64,000 nt of DNA from Pyruvatibacter mobilis (GCF_012848855.1 NZ_CP051630.1:1343501-1407500), one strand, 5' to 3'; counted from the stretch's first letter, positions 29,691-42,903 are shown. Notes: generated from the letters alone by a model not told the origin. Numbers and translations: made by a program.

Positions 29691-30275
29691 TTACGCGGCG
29701 AGGTTCTCGTTCGCGAAATCCCAGTTCACCAGCTTGTCGAGGAAGGTCTTGATATAGTCCGGACGCTTGTTCTGGTAATCCAGATAATAAGCGTGCTCCC
29801 AGACATCGAGGGTGATGATGGCCTTCTTGCCGTGGGCAAGCGGGGTGTCCGCATCATGGGTGCTGATGACCGACAGCTTGCCCGCGTCATCGGCAACGAG
29901 CCATGCCCAGCCGGAGCCGAACTCGCCGGCGGCAACGCTGGAGAACTCCTCGGCGAACTTGTCGTAGGAGCCAAAGTCGCGGTCGATGGCTTCTGCCACG
30001 GCACCGGTCGGCTTGCCGCCGCCATTCGGCGTCATGGAGTTCCAGAAGAAGGTGTGGTTCCAGACCTGGGCGGCCTGGTTGAACAGCTTGCCCTCGGAGC
30101 TCTTGATGATGTCCTCAAGGCTCTTGCCTTCGTTGTCGGTGCCTTTGATCAGGTCGTTCAGCGTGTCCACATATTTCTGGTGATGCTTGTCGTGGTGGAA
30201 CTCGAAGGTGGACTTGGACATGTGCGGTTCCAGCGCATCATGAGCATACGGAAGGTCGGGGAGGGCAAAACTCAT
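29691..30275 (-). CDS. sodB: Superoxide dismutase, iron type
   Basis: 194 residues, collinear with E. coli SodB. Metal ligands are His27 (FEFHHDKHH), His74 (VWNHTFFW), Asp157 and His161 (LDVWEHAYYLDY). Gln70, before VWNH, is the residue typical of Fe enzymes. There is no signal peptide, so it is cytosolic. The ATG at 30275 gives MSFALPDLPY and has AGGAG seven to eight bases upstream; the 43-codon extension further upstream lacks similarity. Divergent from the following gene. Confidence 0.95.
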   Translation of the reverse strand: MSFALPDLPYAHDALEPHMSKSTFEFHHDKHHQKYVDTLNDLIKGTDNEGKSLEDIIKSSEGKLFNQAAQVWNHTFFWNSMTPNGGGKPTGAVAEAIDRDFGSYDKFAEEFSSVAAGEFGSGWAWLVADDAGKLSVISTHDADTPLAHGKKAIITLDVWEHAYYLDYQNKRPDYIKTFLDKLVNWDFANENLAA

Positions 30276-30389
30276 AGGGGAGCTCCTGAACTCTGCTACA
30301 TAAGGGTACGGCGCACAGGGATGGCCCTGGCAAGGTTCTGTCACAGCACTACCTTGTGCGCGTGACGTATTTATCAAGGATTTCTTCGC

Positions 30390-31235
30390 GTGTCCGATCC
30401 GCAAACAAATCTTTTGCCGCCGCAGATCATCGAGCAGCTTCGCCGCGAGGACTCCGACAGGTTCCTGTCGTCACTGTTCGCTCCGGCGGAGACGCGCGGC
30501 CATCTGTGGGCGCTGTATGCGCTGGACCGCGACCTCAAACAGATCCCGCACAAGGTGAGCGAGCCGATGCTTGGGGCGATCCGCTTCCAGTGGTGGCGCG
30601 ATACCATCGGCGGCATCTATCAGGGGCAACAGCAGGGCCATGAACTTGTTCCCGCGCTTGCTGCTGCGATCGAGGCCGGGAGCCTGCCGCCGGAGCGGTT
30701 TCATGCCTGGCTGGATGCGCGGGAAGACGAAATGGCGGAAGACCCTTTTGCCGACATGGAGATGATGCGCAGCCACGCGCGCCGGGCCGAGGGCACCATC
30801 ATGGAGATGGGGGCAATGCTGCTGGGCCGGGGCGAGACATCTTCCGCCAGCGGAGCATTCGGCGAAGCCTATGGGCTGATCGACCTGCTGAAACGGTGCG
30901 GCGCTGCCGCCGGGCGGCGGTCGGCCTTCCTGCCGATGGACGGTCTTGCGGGCAAGCAAGAGGCTGTGTTCAGCGGCCGCCTGGCGCCGGAAGCCAAGGC
31001 GGTTTTTCAGGCGGTGGCGCGGGAGGCCGCGGCCCGGCTGAAAGAGGCTTCGCGCGATACATCCCTGCGGCCTGATGCGGCGGCGCTGCCGGCCATGCTG
31101 CATGCGGGGCTGGTGCCCGCCTATGCGCGGCTGTTTGCGCGGGAAGACTTCGATTTCCTGCGCAGTGCGCCGGAGATCCCGGCCTTCCGCCGGCAGATTG
31201 CGCTGATGGCGCGCGCCATGCGGCGGCGCATCTGA
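30390..31235 (+). CDS. Squalene/phytoene synthase-family protein (NDUFAF6-like)
   Basis: 281 residues from a GTG start. The region LWALYALDRDLKQIPHKVSEPMLG with IRFQWWRDTI is the hallmark of the family branch shared by Alphaproteobacteria and the mitochondrial complex I assembly factor NDUFAF6. The DxxxD prenyl-diphosphate motifs of true synthases are not intact, so it is probably not a terpene synthase. The position after secDF is conserved in the class. A role in respiratory complex I assembly is an inference from the mitochondrial relative. Confidence 0.82.
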   Translation: MSDPQTNLLPPQIIEQLRREDSDRFLSSLFAPAETRGHLWALYALDRDLKQIPHKVSEPMLGAIRFQWWRDTIGGIYQGQQQGHELVPALAAAIEAGSLPPERFHAWLDAREDEMAEDPFADMEMMRSHARRAEGTIMEMGAMLLGRGETSSASGAFGEAYGLIDLLKRCGAAAGRRSAFLPMDGLAGKQEAVFSGRLAPEAKAVFQAVAREAAARLKEASRDTSLRPDAAALPAMLHAGLVPAYARLFAREDFDFLRSAPEIPAFRRQIALMARAMRRRI

Positions 31236-31242
31236 CCTCTGC

Positions 31243-32643
31243 CTATTCGGCGGCAAGCGGCGGGGTGCCGAACCAGCCTTCGATATCCGCCTTGGCCCGG
31301 GTCGTATAGGCCTGCTTGCGGGCGGGCTTCTTGGCCTTGCCGCGCAGGCGCTTGCCATCCGGCGCTTTCGGCATTTCAACAGGCGGAAACAGGCCGAAAT
31401 TGACGTTCATCGGCTGGAAGGAGCCCTTGCCGGCATCCAGATGACCGCCGGTAATATGGCCCAGCAGCGCCCCAAGGGCGGTTGTCTCCGGCAGGGGCGG
31501 CAGGGTTTCGCCCTTTGCTTCGGCGGCGGCGAAGCGCCCGGCCAGCATGCCGATGGCAGCGCTCTCCATGTAGCCTTCCACCCCGGTGACCTGACCGGCG
31601 AAGCGCAGGCGCGGCATGGCCTTGAGACGCAGCTGGCCATCGAGCAGCTTCGGGCTGTTGAGGAAGGTATTGCGGTGCAGGCCGCCAAGACGGGCGAAGA
31701 CCGCCTTTTCAAGGCCCGGGATGGTGCGGAAGACACGCGACTGCTCGCCATGGCGCAGCTTGGTCTGGAAGCCGACCATGTTGTAGAGCGTGCCAAGCGC
31801 ATTGTCCTGGCGCAGCTGCACGACGGCGTAGGGCTTTTCGTCCGGCTTGTGGGGGTTGGTGAGCCCGACCGGTTTGAGCGGGCCGTGACGCAGGGTCTCG
31901 CGGCCGCGCTCCGCCATCACCTCGATGGGCAGGCAGCCGTCAAAATAGGGGGTGTTCTCTTCCCACTCCTTGAAGTCGGTCTTGTCGCCTTCGAGCAGCT
32001 CGTCGATGAAGGCGTTGTATTCTTCTTCCGTGAGCGGACAATTTATGTAATCCGCGCCGGTGCCGCCCGGTCCCGGCTTGTCGTAGCGAGACTGGAACCA
32101 GGCCTTGTCCATGTCAATCGAGTCGAAATTGACGATAGGCGCAATGGCGTCGAAGAAGGCCAGTTCATCCTCACCAGTGAGGGACAGCACTGCATCCGCC
32201 AGCGCGGGCGAGGTGAGGGGGCCGGTGGCGATGATGACGCTGCCCCAGTCCTCCGGGGGCAGGCCCGCGACCTCGCCGCGCTCTATGGTGATCAGCGGCT
32301 CGGCCTCAAGGGCCTGTTCCACGGTCTGCGAGAAGCCGTCCCGGTCCACGGCCAAGGCGCCACCCGCCGGAACCTGGCTCGCGTCGCCGCTGCGCATGAT
32401 GATCGATCCGCCCTTGCGCAATTCGTAGTGCAGCAGGCCGATGGCCGTCGTCTCGTCATCATCAGAGCGGAAGGAATTGGAACAGACCAGTTCGGCGAGG
32501 CCGCCGGTCTTGTGGGCGTCGGTGCCACGGACCGGGCGCATCTCGTGCAGCACGACAGGCACGCCGGCACGGGCGATCTGCCAAGCGGCTTCAGACCCGG
32601 CGAGGCCGCCGCCAATGACGTGGATGGGATCAATCTTGCTCAT
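31243..32643 (-). CDS. trmFO: Methylenetetrahydrofolate-tRNA-(uracil-5-)-methyltransferase
   Basis: 466 residues. The FAD-binding start is [15 protein letters not shown], then [13 protein letters not shown] (with the catalytic Cys) and [13 protein letters not shown], all diagnostic. It methylates U54 of tRNA using folate. The ATG at 32643 gives the standard N-terminus; 54 additional codons upstream lack similarity. Convergent with the previous gene, with only seven bases between stops. Confidence 0.95.
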   Translation of the reverse strand: MSKIDPIHVIGGGLAGSEAAWQIARAGVPVVLHEMRPVRGTDAHKTGGLAELVCSNSFRSDDDETTAIGLLHYELRKGGSIIMRSGDASQVPAGGALAVDRDGFSQTVEQALEAEPLITIERGEVAGLPPEDWGSVIIATGPLTSPALADAVLSLTGEDELAFFDAIAPIVNFDSIDMDKAWFQSRYDKPGPGGTGADYINCPLTEEEYNAFIDELLEGDKTDFKEWEENTPYFDGCLPIEVMAERGRETLRHGPLKPVGLTNPHKPDEKPYAVVQLRQDNALGTLYNMVGFQTKLRHGEQSRVFRTIPGLEKAVFARLGGLHRNTFLNSPKLLDGQLRLKAMPRLRFAGQVTGVEGYMESAAIGMLAGRFAAAEAKGETLPPLPETTALGALLGHITGGHLDAGKGSFQPMNVNFGLFPPVEMPKAPDGKRLRGKAKKPARKQAYTTRAKADIEGWFGTPPLAAE

Positions 32644-32828
32644 GGGCGGAGACTTAAGGCAGGGCCTACTTCGCCGCAAGTCCCTGAAATCATGCAAGGA
32701 GTGCAAATCACAGCGTGGCGTGCCGGGGCGCGGCTGGAAACTGCAACCGGATGCGACTATACGTGAGGTGCGCTGCGGTCCTGTGCGGGCACGGCGGAGG
32801 CACACACTTCAACCAGGGAGGCTTGCGG

Positions 32829-33143
32829 ATGACACGGCTGATCGCCCTTGCGGGCTTCACCTTCCTGATGGCCGGTGCGGCACCGGCACACGCGCTTCCG
32901 ACCTGCGAATTTCAGGGCATACCGCTTTTCGGCGAAGTCTCCGTCGTTGAGAGCGACCCGGATGTGCGCGTGGAAGTGGTGGCATCTGGCGCTGACCTCC
33001 GCGTGCAGTGGGTGAACCGGCATGCGGATGAATGCGGCGAATGGCGCCGCGTGGGGCTGGGCGCGGATTTCACGATCCAGATCGTGCCGACGGGCGGGGA
33101 CATCCGCATCCAGGAAGTCAGCGGCAATCCCGGGCTGAACTGA
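32829..33143 (+). CDS. Small exported repeat protein, possibly 7(1) septoil knot family
   Basis: 104 residues. A clean signal peptide (cleavage near AHA-LP, residue 22) leaves about 80 residues built of short beta-strand repeats: VRVEVVASGADLRVQWV, then FTIQIVPTGGDIRIQEV, ending in NPGLN. Two cysteines remain in the mature part and could pair. The repeat pattern resembles small secreted proteins of the '7(1) septoil knot' family, but I recall this only by pattern. AGGGAGG lies 7 to 12 bases before the ATG. Function unknown. Confidence 0.7.
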   Translation: MTRLIALAGFTFLMAGAAPAHALPTCEFQGIPLFGEVSVVESDPDVRVEVVASGADLRVQWVNRHADECGEWRRVGLGADFTIQIVPTGGDIRIQEVSGNPGLN

Positions 33144-33148
33144 GCCAG

Positions 33149-34525
33149 CTATTGCGCCCCGGCGTCGGCAAGTTCGCCATCCGCTCCCAGATAGCCGTTC
33201 CAGGCAAACCAATAGGCAATGTGGCCGGGGAGCCGGTGAAAGCGCGTGCCATCCGGGCCTGCCAGTGCTGCTTCGGTGATCTGCCACTCCGACACGCCGT
33301 CGCTGACATGATCTGCGTCGGCTGCTCTGGAAAAGGTGCGGCCGTCTGTGCGGTAGGCACGGACGGTGCGGGTGGCGGCGGTGCCAATCAGCGTGACGGG
33401 AACGACGCCTGCCATGTCATTGATGACACGGCCGCCCTCGAAGGCGGAAAGGCGCCAGGCCTTGTCCACGCCTGATCCGCGCAGGGCGAAGATATAATCC
33501 TTGGGCAAAAGACCAGCCTCATCGACGGGTGCCGGGAAGATGAGATCCGGGCTGTTGAAATAATCCGCATAGGGAGCACCGGGCGTGTAGTCACGGGTGT
33601 GGCCGGTGTCGAGGGACAAGACTCTTGTCTCCGGGTGGCGGCTGCGCCAGTCGCCCCATGTGGTGATGGCGACCGGCCGGGTCTTCAGCTCGATGGCGCT
33701 ACCGGTCAGACTGCCGATCACCGGCCGCCCGGTGAACTGGTTCCACAGGCTCCCGGTTGCGGTGTCGTACATCAGCTTGTTTGACCGGTAGAGGAGCCCT
33801 GACGAACCGAAGACGAAGGGCGCGTCCCGTCCGTCAAGCTGCGTTTCGAACAGGATGCCGGAGCCACACAGGGTGCAGTAGGCGAGGCTGACAGGCACGC
33901 CGCCGATAACGTCATTGGCCATTTCGTGCCAGTCGAGGATGCGCAGGGGGTAGGCGCGGACATCCCCATTGATCTCCACCCCGAAGACCAGCTCATCGTC
34001 GGTGAGATAATTCGCTGTCCTTGCAGTCACAAAGTGCGGGTTGGTGAGAGCCGGGATGCCATCCTTGAGGACACCGCCCCAGACCGCTTCCCACAGGGGA
34101 ATGTCGTGGGCAACGCCTGAATGGATGAAGGTTGCGAAGGCCGGGTCGATTTCAGCGAGGACGCGGCTGCGGGCCTCATCGAAGCCATCGAAGGGCGTGA
34201 GCCCGTCCTGTGATTGAAGCCAGGTCATCCAGTCAAACCAGCTGTCCCCGTGGTCGACACCGGTGAGGCTCAACAGCGCGATGCCGAGCGCCGGGCGGAG
34301 GTCGCGGTGAAAGCGCATGGCCTGGACGAGGGCGAATGCGCCGTCGGGCTGCCTGCGCTTGATGAAGTAATCAATGGCATCGATGACCTGCCGGTCGCTG
34401 CCCGCAACAAGATGCACGGCCCGTTCGACGGTCTCCGGATCCGCGGATGCTGATTGCGCAGGCTGGGCGACGACACCCGCAGGCAGGAGCAGCAGGACAA
34501 GGGTCAGGATGAGGCGCGGGGCCAT
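33149..34525 (-). CDS. Exported DUF3179-domain protein
   Basis: 458 residues. Signal peptide (LILTLVLLLLPAGVVAQ), a helical region to about residue 140, then the DUF3179 domain with VFGVEINGDVRAYP, LAYCTLCGSGILFE (CxxC) and TGSLWNQFTGRP. The family is extracytoplasmic and uncharacterised; the CxxC might bind metal or act in redox. The ATG at 34525 has GGAGAG seven to eight bases upstream; the frame continues upstream without a signal peptide and is not used. Convergent with the small repeat protein (five bases between stops). Confidence 0.85.
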   Translation of the reverse strand: MAPRLILTLVLLLLPAGVVAQPAQSASADPETVERAVHLVAGSDRQVIDAIDYFIKRRQPDGAFALVQAMRFHRDLRPALGIALLSLTGVDHGDSWFDWMTWLQSQDGLTPFDGFDEARSRVLAEIDPAFATFIHSGVAHDIPLWEAVWGGVLKDGIPALTNPHFVTARTANYLTDDELVFGVEINGDVRAYPLRILDWHEMANDVIGGVPVSLAYCTLCGSGILFETQLDGRDAPFVFGSSGLLYRSNKLMYDTATGSLWNQFTGRPVIGSLTGSAIELKTRPVAITTWGDWRSRHPETRVLSLDTGHTRDYTPGAPYADYFNSPDLIFPAPVDEAGLLPKDYIFALRGSGVDKAWRLSAFEGGRVINDMAGVVPVTLIGTAATRTVRAYRTDGRTFSRAADADHVSDGVSEWQITEAALAGPDGTRFHRLPGHIAYWFAWNGYLGADGELADAGAQ

Positions 34526-34619
34526 GACGTCACTCTCCGGCAGATCGGTTATCCGAAGAGTGACGCCATGCTGATCGTCCCGCAGCACACGCCGCGACAC
34601 TTTTGTGTGAGATCGCGGG

Positions 34620-36050
34620 CTAGTTCCAGACCGGCGGCTTGCGGCCGATCCAGGGCCGAGCCTCTTCAAGCTGGGCGGCCAGGCGCAGCAGCGTGGCCTC
34701 GTCGCCGAAGCGACCGGTGAACATCATGCCGAGCGGCAGATCGTCCGCACTCCACCACAAGGGCAGGGACAGGGACGGCTGGCCGGTGAAGTTGAAGGGC
34801 GGCGTGAAGGGGAAGACCTCCGCCTGCCGCTTGTCCACTTCCTTGGGGTCGAGGTTCACCGGATCGATATGGCCGATCTTCGGCGGCGGCGTGCCCATGA
34901 CGGGGCATAGATAGGCGTCATAGGGCAGCAGGTTGTGGATGATCTGCCGCGACAGGCGGCGCAGAGTACGCCAGCCCCAGAAGGCCTGGGCGCCGGTGAT
35001 CTTGCGGCCCGCATTGAGGGCACGCCAGGTGAGCGGCTCCAGCTCATGCTCTTCCGGCGGGCGGCCAAGCATCTCCTCCCGCTCCAGCATGCCGGCGGCG
35101 AAGTTGGAGGCGGAGACAGCACCCTGCGCGCGGTAGAGGGTGCGGTAGTCGACACCCAGACCCTGTTCCACGACCTCGTGGCCGAGCTCCCTGAGAAGGG
35201 TCACCGTCTTTTCGAGAGCTGCCTGGTTTTCCGGATGGATGTCGGCACCGCGGGGCGTCTCGGCGGAATAGGCGATCTTCAGCTTGCCGGGGGATCGGGT
35301 AACTTCCTCCGCGAAGGGACGCTCATAGGGGAGCGGCGGGTAGGGGCTGTCGGGCTCCGGCGCGCAGGTGGCGTCGAGCATGGCGGCACTGTCACGCACG
35401 GTGCGGGTGACGACGTGATCCACCGAGAAGCCCATGGCGCGCTCACCGTCTTCGCCTGAATCCGGGTTGCGGGCGCGGGTAGTCTTGAGACCGACGAGAC
35501 CGCAGCAGGCGGCCGGGATGCGGATCGAGCCGAGACCGTCAGATGCATGCGCCATAGGGACGATGCCGGCGGCGACGGTCGCTGCGGCCCCGCCCGACGA
35601 GCCGCCGGAAATATGCTCCGTGTTCCACGGATTGCGGCAGGGGCCGAGGCGGGCGGATTCTGTCGTGCCGGTGATGCCGTATTCCGGCGTGTTGGTGCGG
35701 CCGACAAAGACCACGCCGGCCTGCCGGTAGCGGGTGGCAAGGATGCTGTCCTCTTCCGCCACATAGTCGCGCAGGTAATGCGACCCGGCAGTGGCAGGCC
35801 AGCCTTTGACCTTGACGCCGAGATCCTTCACCAGGAACGGGACACCCCTGAACGGGCCATCCGGCAGATCGCCCTTGGCCCATGCGCGGGCATCCTCATA
35901 GCCCTTGTGCACGACCGCGTTGAGGGCGGGGTTGTGCTTTTCGATCCGCTCGATCGCGGCATCGACGAGTTCGAGCGGGGTGACTTCCTTGCGGGCGACG
36001 AGGTCTGCGAGGGCGACGCCGTCATAGTCGGCATAATTGTCGATTGTCAT
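34620..36050 (-). CDS. Amidase (amidase-signature family), second of a tandem pair
   Basis: 476 residues. Ser-cisSer-Lys triad: FLVKDLG (Lys), SGGSSGGAAATVA (cis-Ser) and GSIRIPA (nucleophile Ser). The sequence resembles the branch that includes 6-aminohexanoate-cyclic-dimer hydrolase and many amidases of unknown substrate. The signature reads DGLGSIR where most members have DGGGSIR. The ATG at 36050 has GGGAGC about 8 bases upstream and is 13 bases after the neighbouring amidase, so the two are co-transcribed. Substrate unknown. Confidence 0.9.
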   Translation of the reverse strand: MTIDNYADYDGVALADLVARKEVTPLELVDAAIERIEKHNPALNAVVHKGYEDARAWAKGDLPDGPFRGVPFLVKDLGVKVKGWPATAGSHYLRDYVAEEDSILATRYRQAGVVFVGRTNTPEYGITGTTESARLGPCRNPWNTEHISGGSSGGAAATVAAGIVPMAHASDGLGSIRIPAACCGLVGLKTTRARNPDSGEDGERAMGFSVDHVVTRTVRDSAAMLDATCAPEPDSPYPPLPYERPFAEEVTRSPGKLKIAYSAETPRGADIHPENQAALEKTVTLLRELGHEVVEQGLGVDYRTLYRAQGAVSASNFAAGMLEREEMLGRPPEEHELEPLTWRALNAGRKITGAQAFWGWRTLRRLSRQIIHNLLPYDAYLCPVMGTPPPKIGHIDPVNLDPKEVDKRQAEVFPFTPPFNFTGQPSLSLPLWWSADDLPLGMMFTGRFGDEATLLRLAAQLEEARPWIGRKPPVWN

Positions 36051-36063
36051 GATGCGTGCTCCC

Positions 36064-37503
36064 TTAGTCCCAGATCGGCGGATGGCGGTTGATCCAGGGC
36101 TGGGCTTCCTCAAGCTGCGAGGCAAGGCGGATGAGCGTTGCTTCATCGCCCTGGCGGGCTGCGAAATGCACCCCGACGGGCAGGCCGTCCGGCGTCCAGT
36201 GCAGGGGCAGGGAGATGGCCGGCTGGCCGGTGGCGTTCTGTACCGGGGTGAAGGCTACATAGTTGAGCACCGGGGCGAACGCCTTTTCCGGGTCGCTCTC
36301 ATTCACGTCGATGGTGCCGACCCGCAGCGGCGGCTCGCCCAGGGTGGGGGTGAGCCAGAGATCATATTCGTCGTGCCACTGGGCAACGGTGCGCGCCATG
36401 ACCTGCAGCATGGCGACGGCGTTGAGGTAATCGGCGCCCGTGACCTGGCGACCGCGCTCGGCAAGCCCCAGTGTCAGTGGCTCCAGATCGCCCTGGTTGG
36501 GCGTCTTGCCGAACAGCAGTTCCTGCAGGCTGATCTGCTGCGCCACGCCGGTGGCCCAGATCGCCATGAAGGCCTGCTGCATGGTGTCGTTGTCGATGGT
36601 GGGCGAGGCTTCTTCCACGTGGTGGCCGAGGCTCTCCAGCAGTTTGGCGGTGTTCTCGACAGCGGCCACGCATTCAGGATCGACGGGCTCGCCGCCGATG
36701 GTGCGGGTGGTGAAGCCGATGCGCAGGCTGCCGGGCGCAACGCCCACATCATCCGACCAGATGCCTTCATGGTGGGGGGCGAAATAGGGATCGCCGGGTT
36801 CAGGCCCTGCGGCAATGTCGAGGGCGACCGCCGTGTCGCGCACGGTGCGGCTGACGACGAGGTCGGCTGTGAGGCCGGACATGGCATCACCGATGACCGG
36901 GCCTTGCGGAATGCGGGCGCGGCTGGGCTTGAGGCCGACAAGGCCGGACGAGGAGGCGGGAATGCGGATAGAGCCGCCGCCATCATTGGCATGGGCGAGC
37001 GGCACGATGCCTGCTGCGACCGCCGCCGCCGAGCCGCCGGAGGAGCCGCCGGGCGTATGATCCGGGTTCCACGGATTGCGGGCGGGTCCATAGAGATTGC
37101 TTTCGGACACAGGCAGAAGGCCGAACTCGGGCACGTTGGTCTTGCCGAGGGGCACGAGGCCGGACGCGAGGAAGCGCTGGGTTAGGGTGGAGTGCTGGGC
37201 TGCGGGATTTCCGGCCGCAAGGCGGCTGCCATACTGGGTGGCGACGCCCTCGAAATCGCCCATGATGTCCTTCAGCAAAAAGGGGACGCCTGCGAAGGGC
37301 GCGGCCTTGTCGCCTGCGTCGATATCCCTGGCAATCCGGCGGCCCTGATCGGCCATATCCGTCACAACGGCATTGAGGGTGGGATTGTGTTTCTCAATCC
37401 GCTTCAGCGCTTCTTCCGCCAATTCGGCGGCACTGACCTCGCCCTTACGCACGAGTTCGGCAAGCGCGACCCCGTCATGGGCGACGTAATCCTTGATCGG
37501 CAT
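36064..37503 (-). CDS. Amidase (amidase-signature family), first of a tandem pair
   Basis: 479 residues. Triad motifs: FLLKDIMG (Lys), [13 protein letters not shown] (cis-Ser) and [11 protein letters not shown] (nucleophile Ser). The C-terminus ([16 protein letters not shown]) matches that of the downstream copy (LEEARPWIGRKPPVWN), showing duplication of one ancestor. The ATG at 37503 is preceded by AGGGAC. Divergent from the DJ-1-family gene, with about 190 bases between starts that must hold both promoters. Substrate unknown. Confidence 0.9.
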   Translation of the reverse strand: MPIKDYVAHDGVALAELVRKGEVSAAELAEEALKRIEKHNPTLNAVVTDMADQGRRIARDIDAGDKAAPFAGVPFLLKDIMGDFEGVATQYGSRLAAGNPAAQHSTLTQRFLASGLVPLGKTNVPEFGLLPVSESNLYGPARNPWNPDHTPGGSSGGSAAAVAAGIVPLAHANDGGGSIRIPASSSGLVGLKPSRARIPQGPVIGDAMSGLTADLVVSRTVRDTAVALDIAAGPEPGDPYFAPHHEGIWSDDVGVAPGSLRIGFTTRTIGGEPVDPECVAAVENTAKLLESLGHHVEEASPTIDNDTMQQAFMAIWATGVAQQISLQELLFGKTPNQGDLEPLTLGLAERGRQVTGADYLNAVAMLQVMARTVAQWHDEYDLWLTPTLGEPPLRVGTIDVNESDPEKAFAPVLNYVAFTPVQNATGQPAISLPLHWTPDGLPVGVHFAARQGDEATLIRLASQLEEAQPWINRHPPIWD

Positions 37504-37691
37504 GATGTCCCTAATCCTCCCGGACAGTCTTATTGGTTCTTGGTGTTGCCAATACGCTAGCGGACGACGGGAGGAACCGGAAGGGCGGCGGTGTGGGTCA
37601 TTTGACGGGAATTGCCGGGTGAATGTCATTTCCGACAGGTCCGCGCGCGGTCATTCTGGACGCAGAGATTTGTTGCATGATGGAGCCCCCC

Positions 37692-38408
37692 ATGACCGAC
37701 GCAGCCCCGCAGGACATCCACATCGGCTTTCTGATCTATCCCGGCGTGACGGCGCTGGACGCGCTGGGCCCGGCACAACTGCTGTCGCTCGTGCCCGGGG
37801 CGGTGATGCATTATGTGTGGAAGGATATGGAGCCTGTGGCGGCGGATGCGGGCTACACGATCAACCCGACGGACGACTTTGCATCCTGTCCGCAGCTTGA
37901 CGTGATCTGCGTGCCCGGCGGGTTCGGCCAGGTTGATCTGATGACGGATGATGTGGTGGTCGATTTCGTCCGCAAGCAGGGCCAGGGCGCACGCTATGTG
38001 ACGGCCGTGTGCACAGGTTCATTGCTGCTGGGGGCCGCGGGCCTCCTGGACGGTTATGAGGCCAGCTGCCACTGGGCGTGGCATCATCAGCTCGAGCTGG
38101 TGGGCGCGACGCCGAAAAAGGCGCGGGTGGTGCGCGACCGGAACCGGATTACCGGCGGCGGCGTGACGGCGGGCATTGATTTCGGGCTGACCATGGTGGC
38201 GGAGCTGGCGGGCGAGGAAGCTGCCAAGCTGGTGCAGCTGTCCTTCGAATATGATCCGCAACCGCCATTTGACAGCGGCACGCCGGACAAGGCCTCGGCA
38301 GAGACGCTGGCCACCAGCCAGGCCATGGTGGGCCCGGTGGTGGAGCGCATGGCCGACGCCGCGCGGGCGGCGCAGGCGAAAAAAGATGCACGCCACGCAG
38401 CCGAATAG
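37692..38408 (+). CDS. DJ-1/PfpI-family protein, isonitrile hydratase-like
   Basis: 238 residues. It is collinear with isonitrile hydratase (InhA) of Pseudomonas: IHIGFLIYPGVTALD at the start, LDVICVPGG, the nucleophile elbow AVCTGSLLLGAAGLL (active-site Cys) and TGGGVTAGIDFGL. The enzyme converts isonitriles to N-substituted formamides. The next gene on the other side of the shared promoter region encodes amidases, which could in principle act on such products. Start: ATG 37692 has GGAG six bases upstream; ATGs at 37677 and 37680 are also in frame. Confidence 0.78.
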   Translation: MTDAAPQDIHIGFLIYPGVTALDALGPAQLLSLVPGAVMHYVWKDMEPVAADAGYTINPTDDFASCPQLDVICVPGGFGQVDLMTDDVVVDFVRKQGQGARYVTAVCTGSLLLGAAGLLDGYEASCHWAWHHQLELVGATPKKARVVRDRNRITGGGVTAGIDFGLTMVAELAGEEAAKLVQLSFEYDPQPPFDSGTPDKASAETLATSQAMVGPVVERMADAARAAQAKKDARHAAE

Positions 38409-38439
38409 GGTCACCTGTCCCGTCGAGCGGGACTGCCGG

Positions 38440-41559
<3,120 letters not shown>

Positions 41560-41680
41560 GAATGAATTTCCACTGGTTGGGGCCTTTGGGGGCGGGCGGG
41601 CGGCAGAACGGGCAGCGCCGCGATAGATAGGGGCTTGGGTGCCGGTTGGCGAGGGCTAGTTGCCCCGGGCCCGACTCATC

Positions 41681-41717
41681 TTGACAACTGACCGCAGCAC
41701 AGGAACATAACAGGAAC
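41681..41717. promoter_or_regulatory. LexA (SOS) box between uvrA and ssb, with a TTGACA promoter element
   Basis: GAAC-N7-GAAC at 41703-41717 is the exact reverse complement of GTTC-N7-GTTC, the LexA operator of Alphaproteobacteria. A TTGACA hexamer at 41681-41686 faces ssb, and the SOS box sits where its -10 region would be, although the -10 match is poor. Two TTGCGCAA palindromes (41720-41727 and 41743-41750, 23 bases apart) lie alongside; their role is unknown. The 290-base gap between uvrA and ssb holds no gene. Confidence 0.85.
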
Positions 41718-41849
41718 TATTGCGCAATTATCTGTGGATGAGTTGCGCAAGGGCGCGCGGGCCCGGCAATAATCCGTTAGGGTCCGTGCCAAAGTAGAGA
41801 CCCGCGCCGCAGAAGGCGCGCGAGACAGACGTAAGAAAGGCGGCTTCGA

Positions 41850-42347
41850 ATGGCAGGCAGCGTGAACAAGGTGATCCTCGTCGGCAATCTGGGTGCGGAC
41901 CCGGAAGTGCGCCACACGCAGGACGGCCGCCCGATTGTCAATCTGCGCATTGCGACGTCTGAAAGCTGGCGCGACCGCAGCACCGGGGAACGCCGCGAGC
42001 GCACCGAGTGGCACCGCGTGGTGATCTTCTCCGAAGGCCTCGCCAAGATTGCCGAGCAATATCTGCGCAAGGGCTCGAAGGTCTATCTGGAGGGCCAGCT
42101 GCAGACCCGCAAATGGCAGGACCAGTCCGGCCAGGACCGCTACTCCACCGAAGTGGTGCTGCAGGGCTTCAACTCAACGCTGACCATGCTGGACGGTCGC
42201 AGCGGCGGCGAAGGCGGCGGCTCCATGGGCGGTGGCGGTGGTGCCATGGGTGGTGGTGGCTCCATGGGTGGCGGCGGCGGTGGCCGCCCGTCCCAGCCGG
42301 CCGATGATTTCGGCGGCGGCGACTTCGACGACGAAGTGCCGTTCTAG
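41850..42347 (+). CDS. ssb: Single-stranded DNA-binding protein
   Basis: 165 residues. OB fold in residues 1-110 ([39 protein letters not shown]), a flexible Gly/Met-rich linker of [15 protein letters not shown] type, and the acidic tip DDEVPF that recruits partner proteins. It binds and protects single-stranded DNA in replication, repair and recombination. Its stop codon overlaps the stop of the convergent membrane-protein gene. Confidence 0.96.
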   Translation: MAGSVNKVILVGNLGADPEVRHTQDGRPIVNLRIATSESWRDRSTGERRERTEWHRVVIFSEGLAKIAEQYLRKGSKVYLEGQLQTRKWQDQSGQDRYSTEVVLQGFNSTLTMLDGRSGGEGGGSMGGGGGAMGGGGSMGGGGGGRPSQPADDFGGGDFDDEVPF

Positions 42348-42727
42348 GCCAGACGGCGACGCGCAAAGATGAGGGCTGAGAGCATGGCGCAGCCGACGCC
42401 CCAGAGGAGCTGGGCGCCGGTGTGGGCGAGGTGCGGGCCCTGGCCGGCGTAGAAGGCGGGGAACCAGGTCAGCGCGATGCCGTCGAGCAGGGTGGCGGCG
42501 ACGATGGCGATGCCTGTCGGGGCGACCATGGCGTCGAGCGGCGTTGCGGTGGCTTTCGCCATGCCCCAGACGAAGAGCGGGGCGGTGAATGTGGCGAGTG
42601 CGAAAGCTGTGAGGTGGCCCGCGCCGAGATCGTAGAAGGCAGGGGCCCAGTCCCGCAGCCAGATGGCTGCGACAAACCAAAGAAATACGCCGATCAGGGC
42701 GAACAGCATGATCTTGCGGCGGGTCAT
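42344..42727 (-). CDS. Small membrane protein, DUF5367-like
   Basis: 127 residues with four predicted helices ([52 protein letters not shown] and the C-terminal [15 protein letters not shown]). The layout resembles DUF5367, a family of unknown function. GGAGG lies seven bases before the ATG at 42727. The stop codons of this gene and ssb overlap by three bases on opposite strands, with no room for a terminator. Confidence 0.72.
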   Translation of the reverse strand: MTRRKIMLFALIGVFLWFVAAIWLRDWAPAFYDLGAGHLTAFALATFTAPLFVWGMAKATATPLDAMVAPTGIAIVAATLLDGIALTWFPAFYAGQGPHLAHTGAQLLWGVGCAMLSALIFARRRLA

Positions 42728-42903
42728 CTTGATCCTCCCATGACGGTCTTCACATGACGGTCTCGCATGTGTGTGCGCGGAGCAATGCGTCTCGTGCCGG
42801 TGCCATAAAACTAGCAATATCGGGACATAGGCTCACTTACCTGCCTGTTCGGCGCCCGGATGACGGGGCCGATAAGCTTTCACTCCCTGCATGAGGCCGC
42901 CGC

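Noticed and set aside
30390-31235. Carotenoid or hopanoid phytoene/squalene synthase
   Set aside because: The Asp-rich substrate motifs are not intact and no isoprenoid genes adjoin it; it fits the NDUFAF6-like branch better.
31441-32766. A 441-codon plus-strand frame opposite trmFO
   Set aside because: trmFO motifs are intact on the minus strand and the antisense product has no recognisable domain.
38417-38433. Terminator hairpin between the DJ-1 gene and uvrA
   Set aside because: The stem is only six base pairs and there is no T run on either strand.
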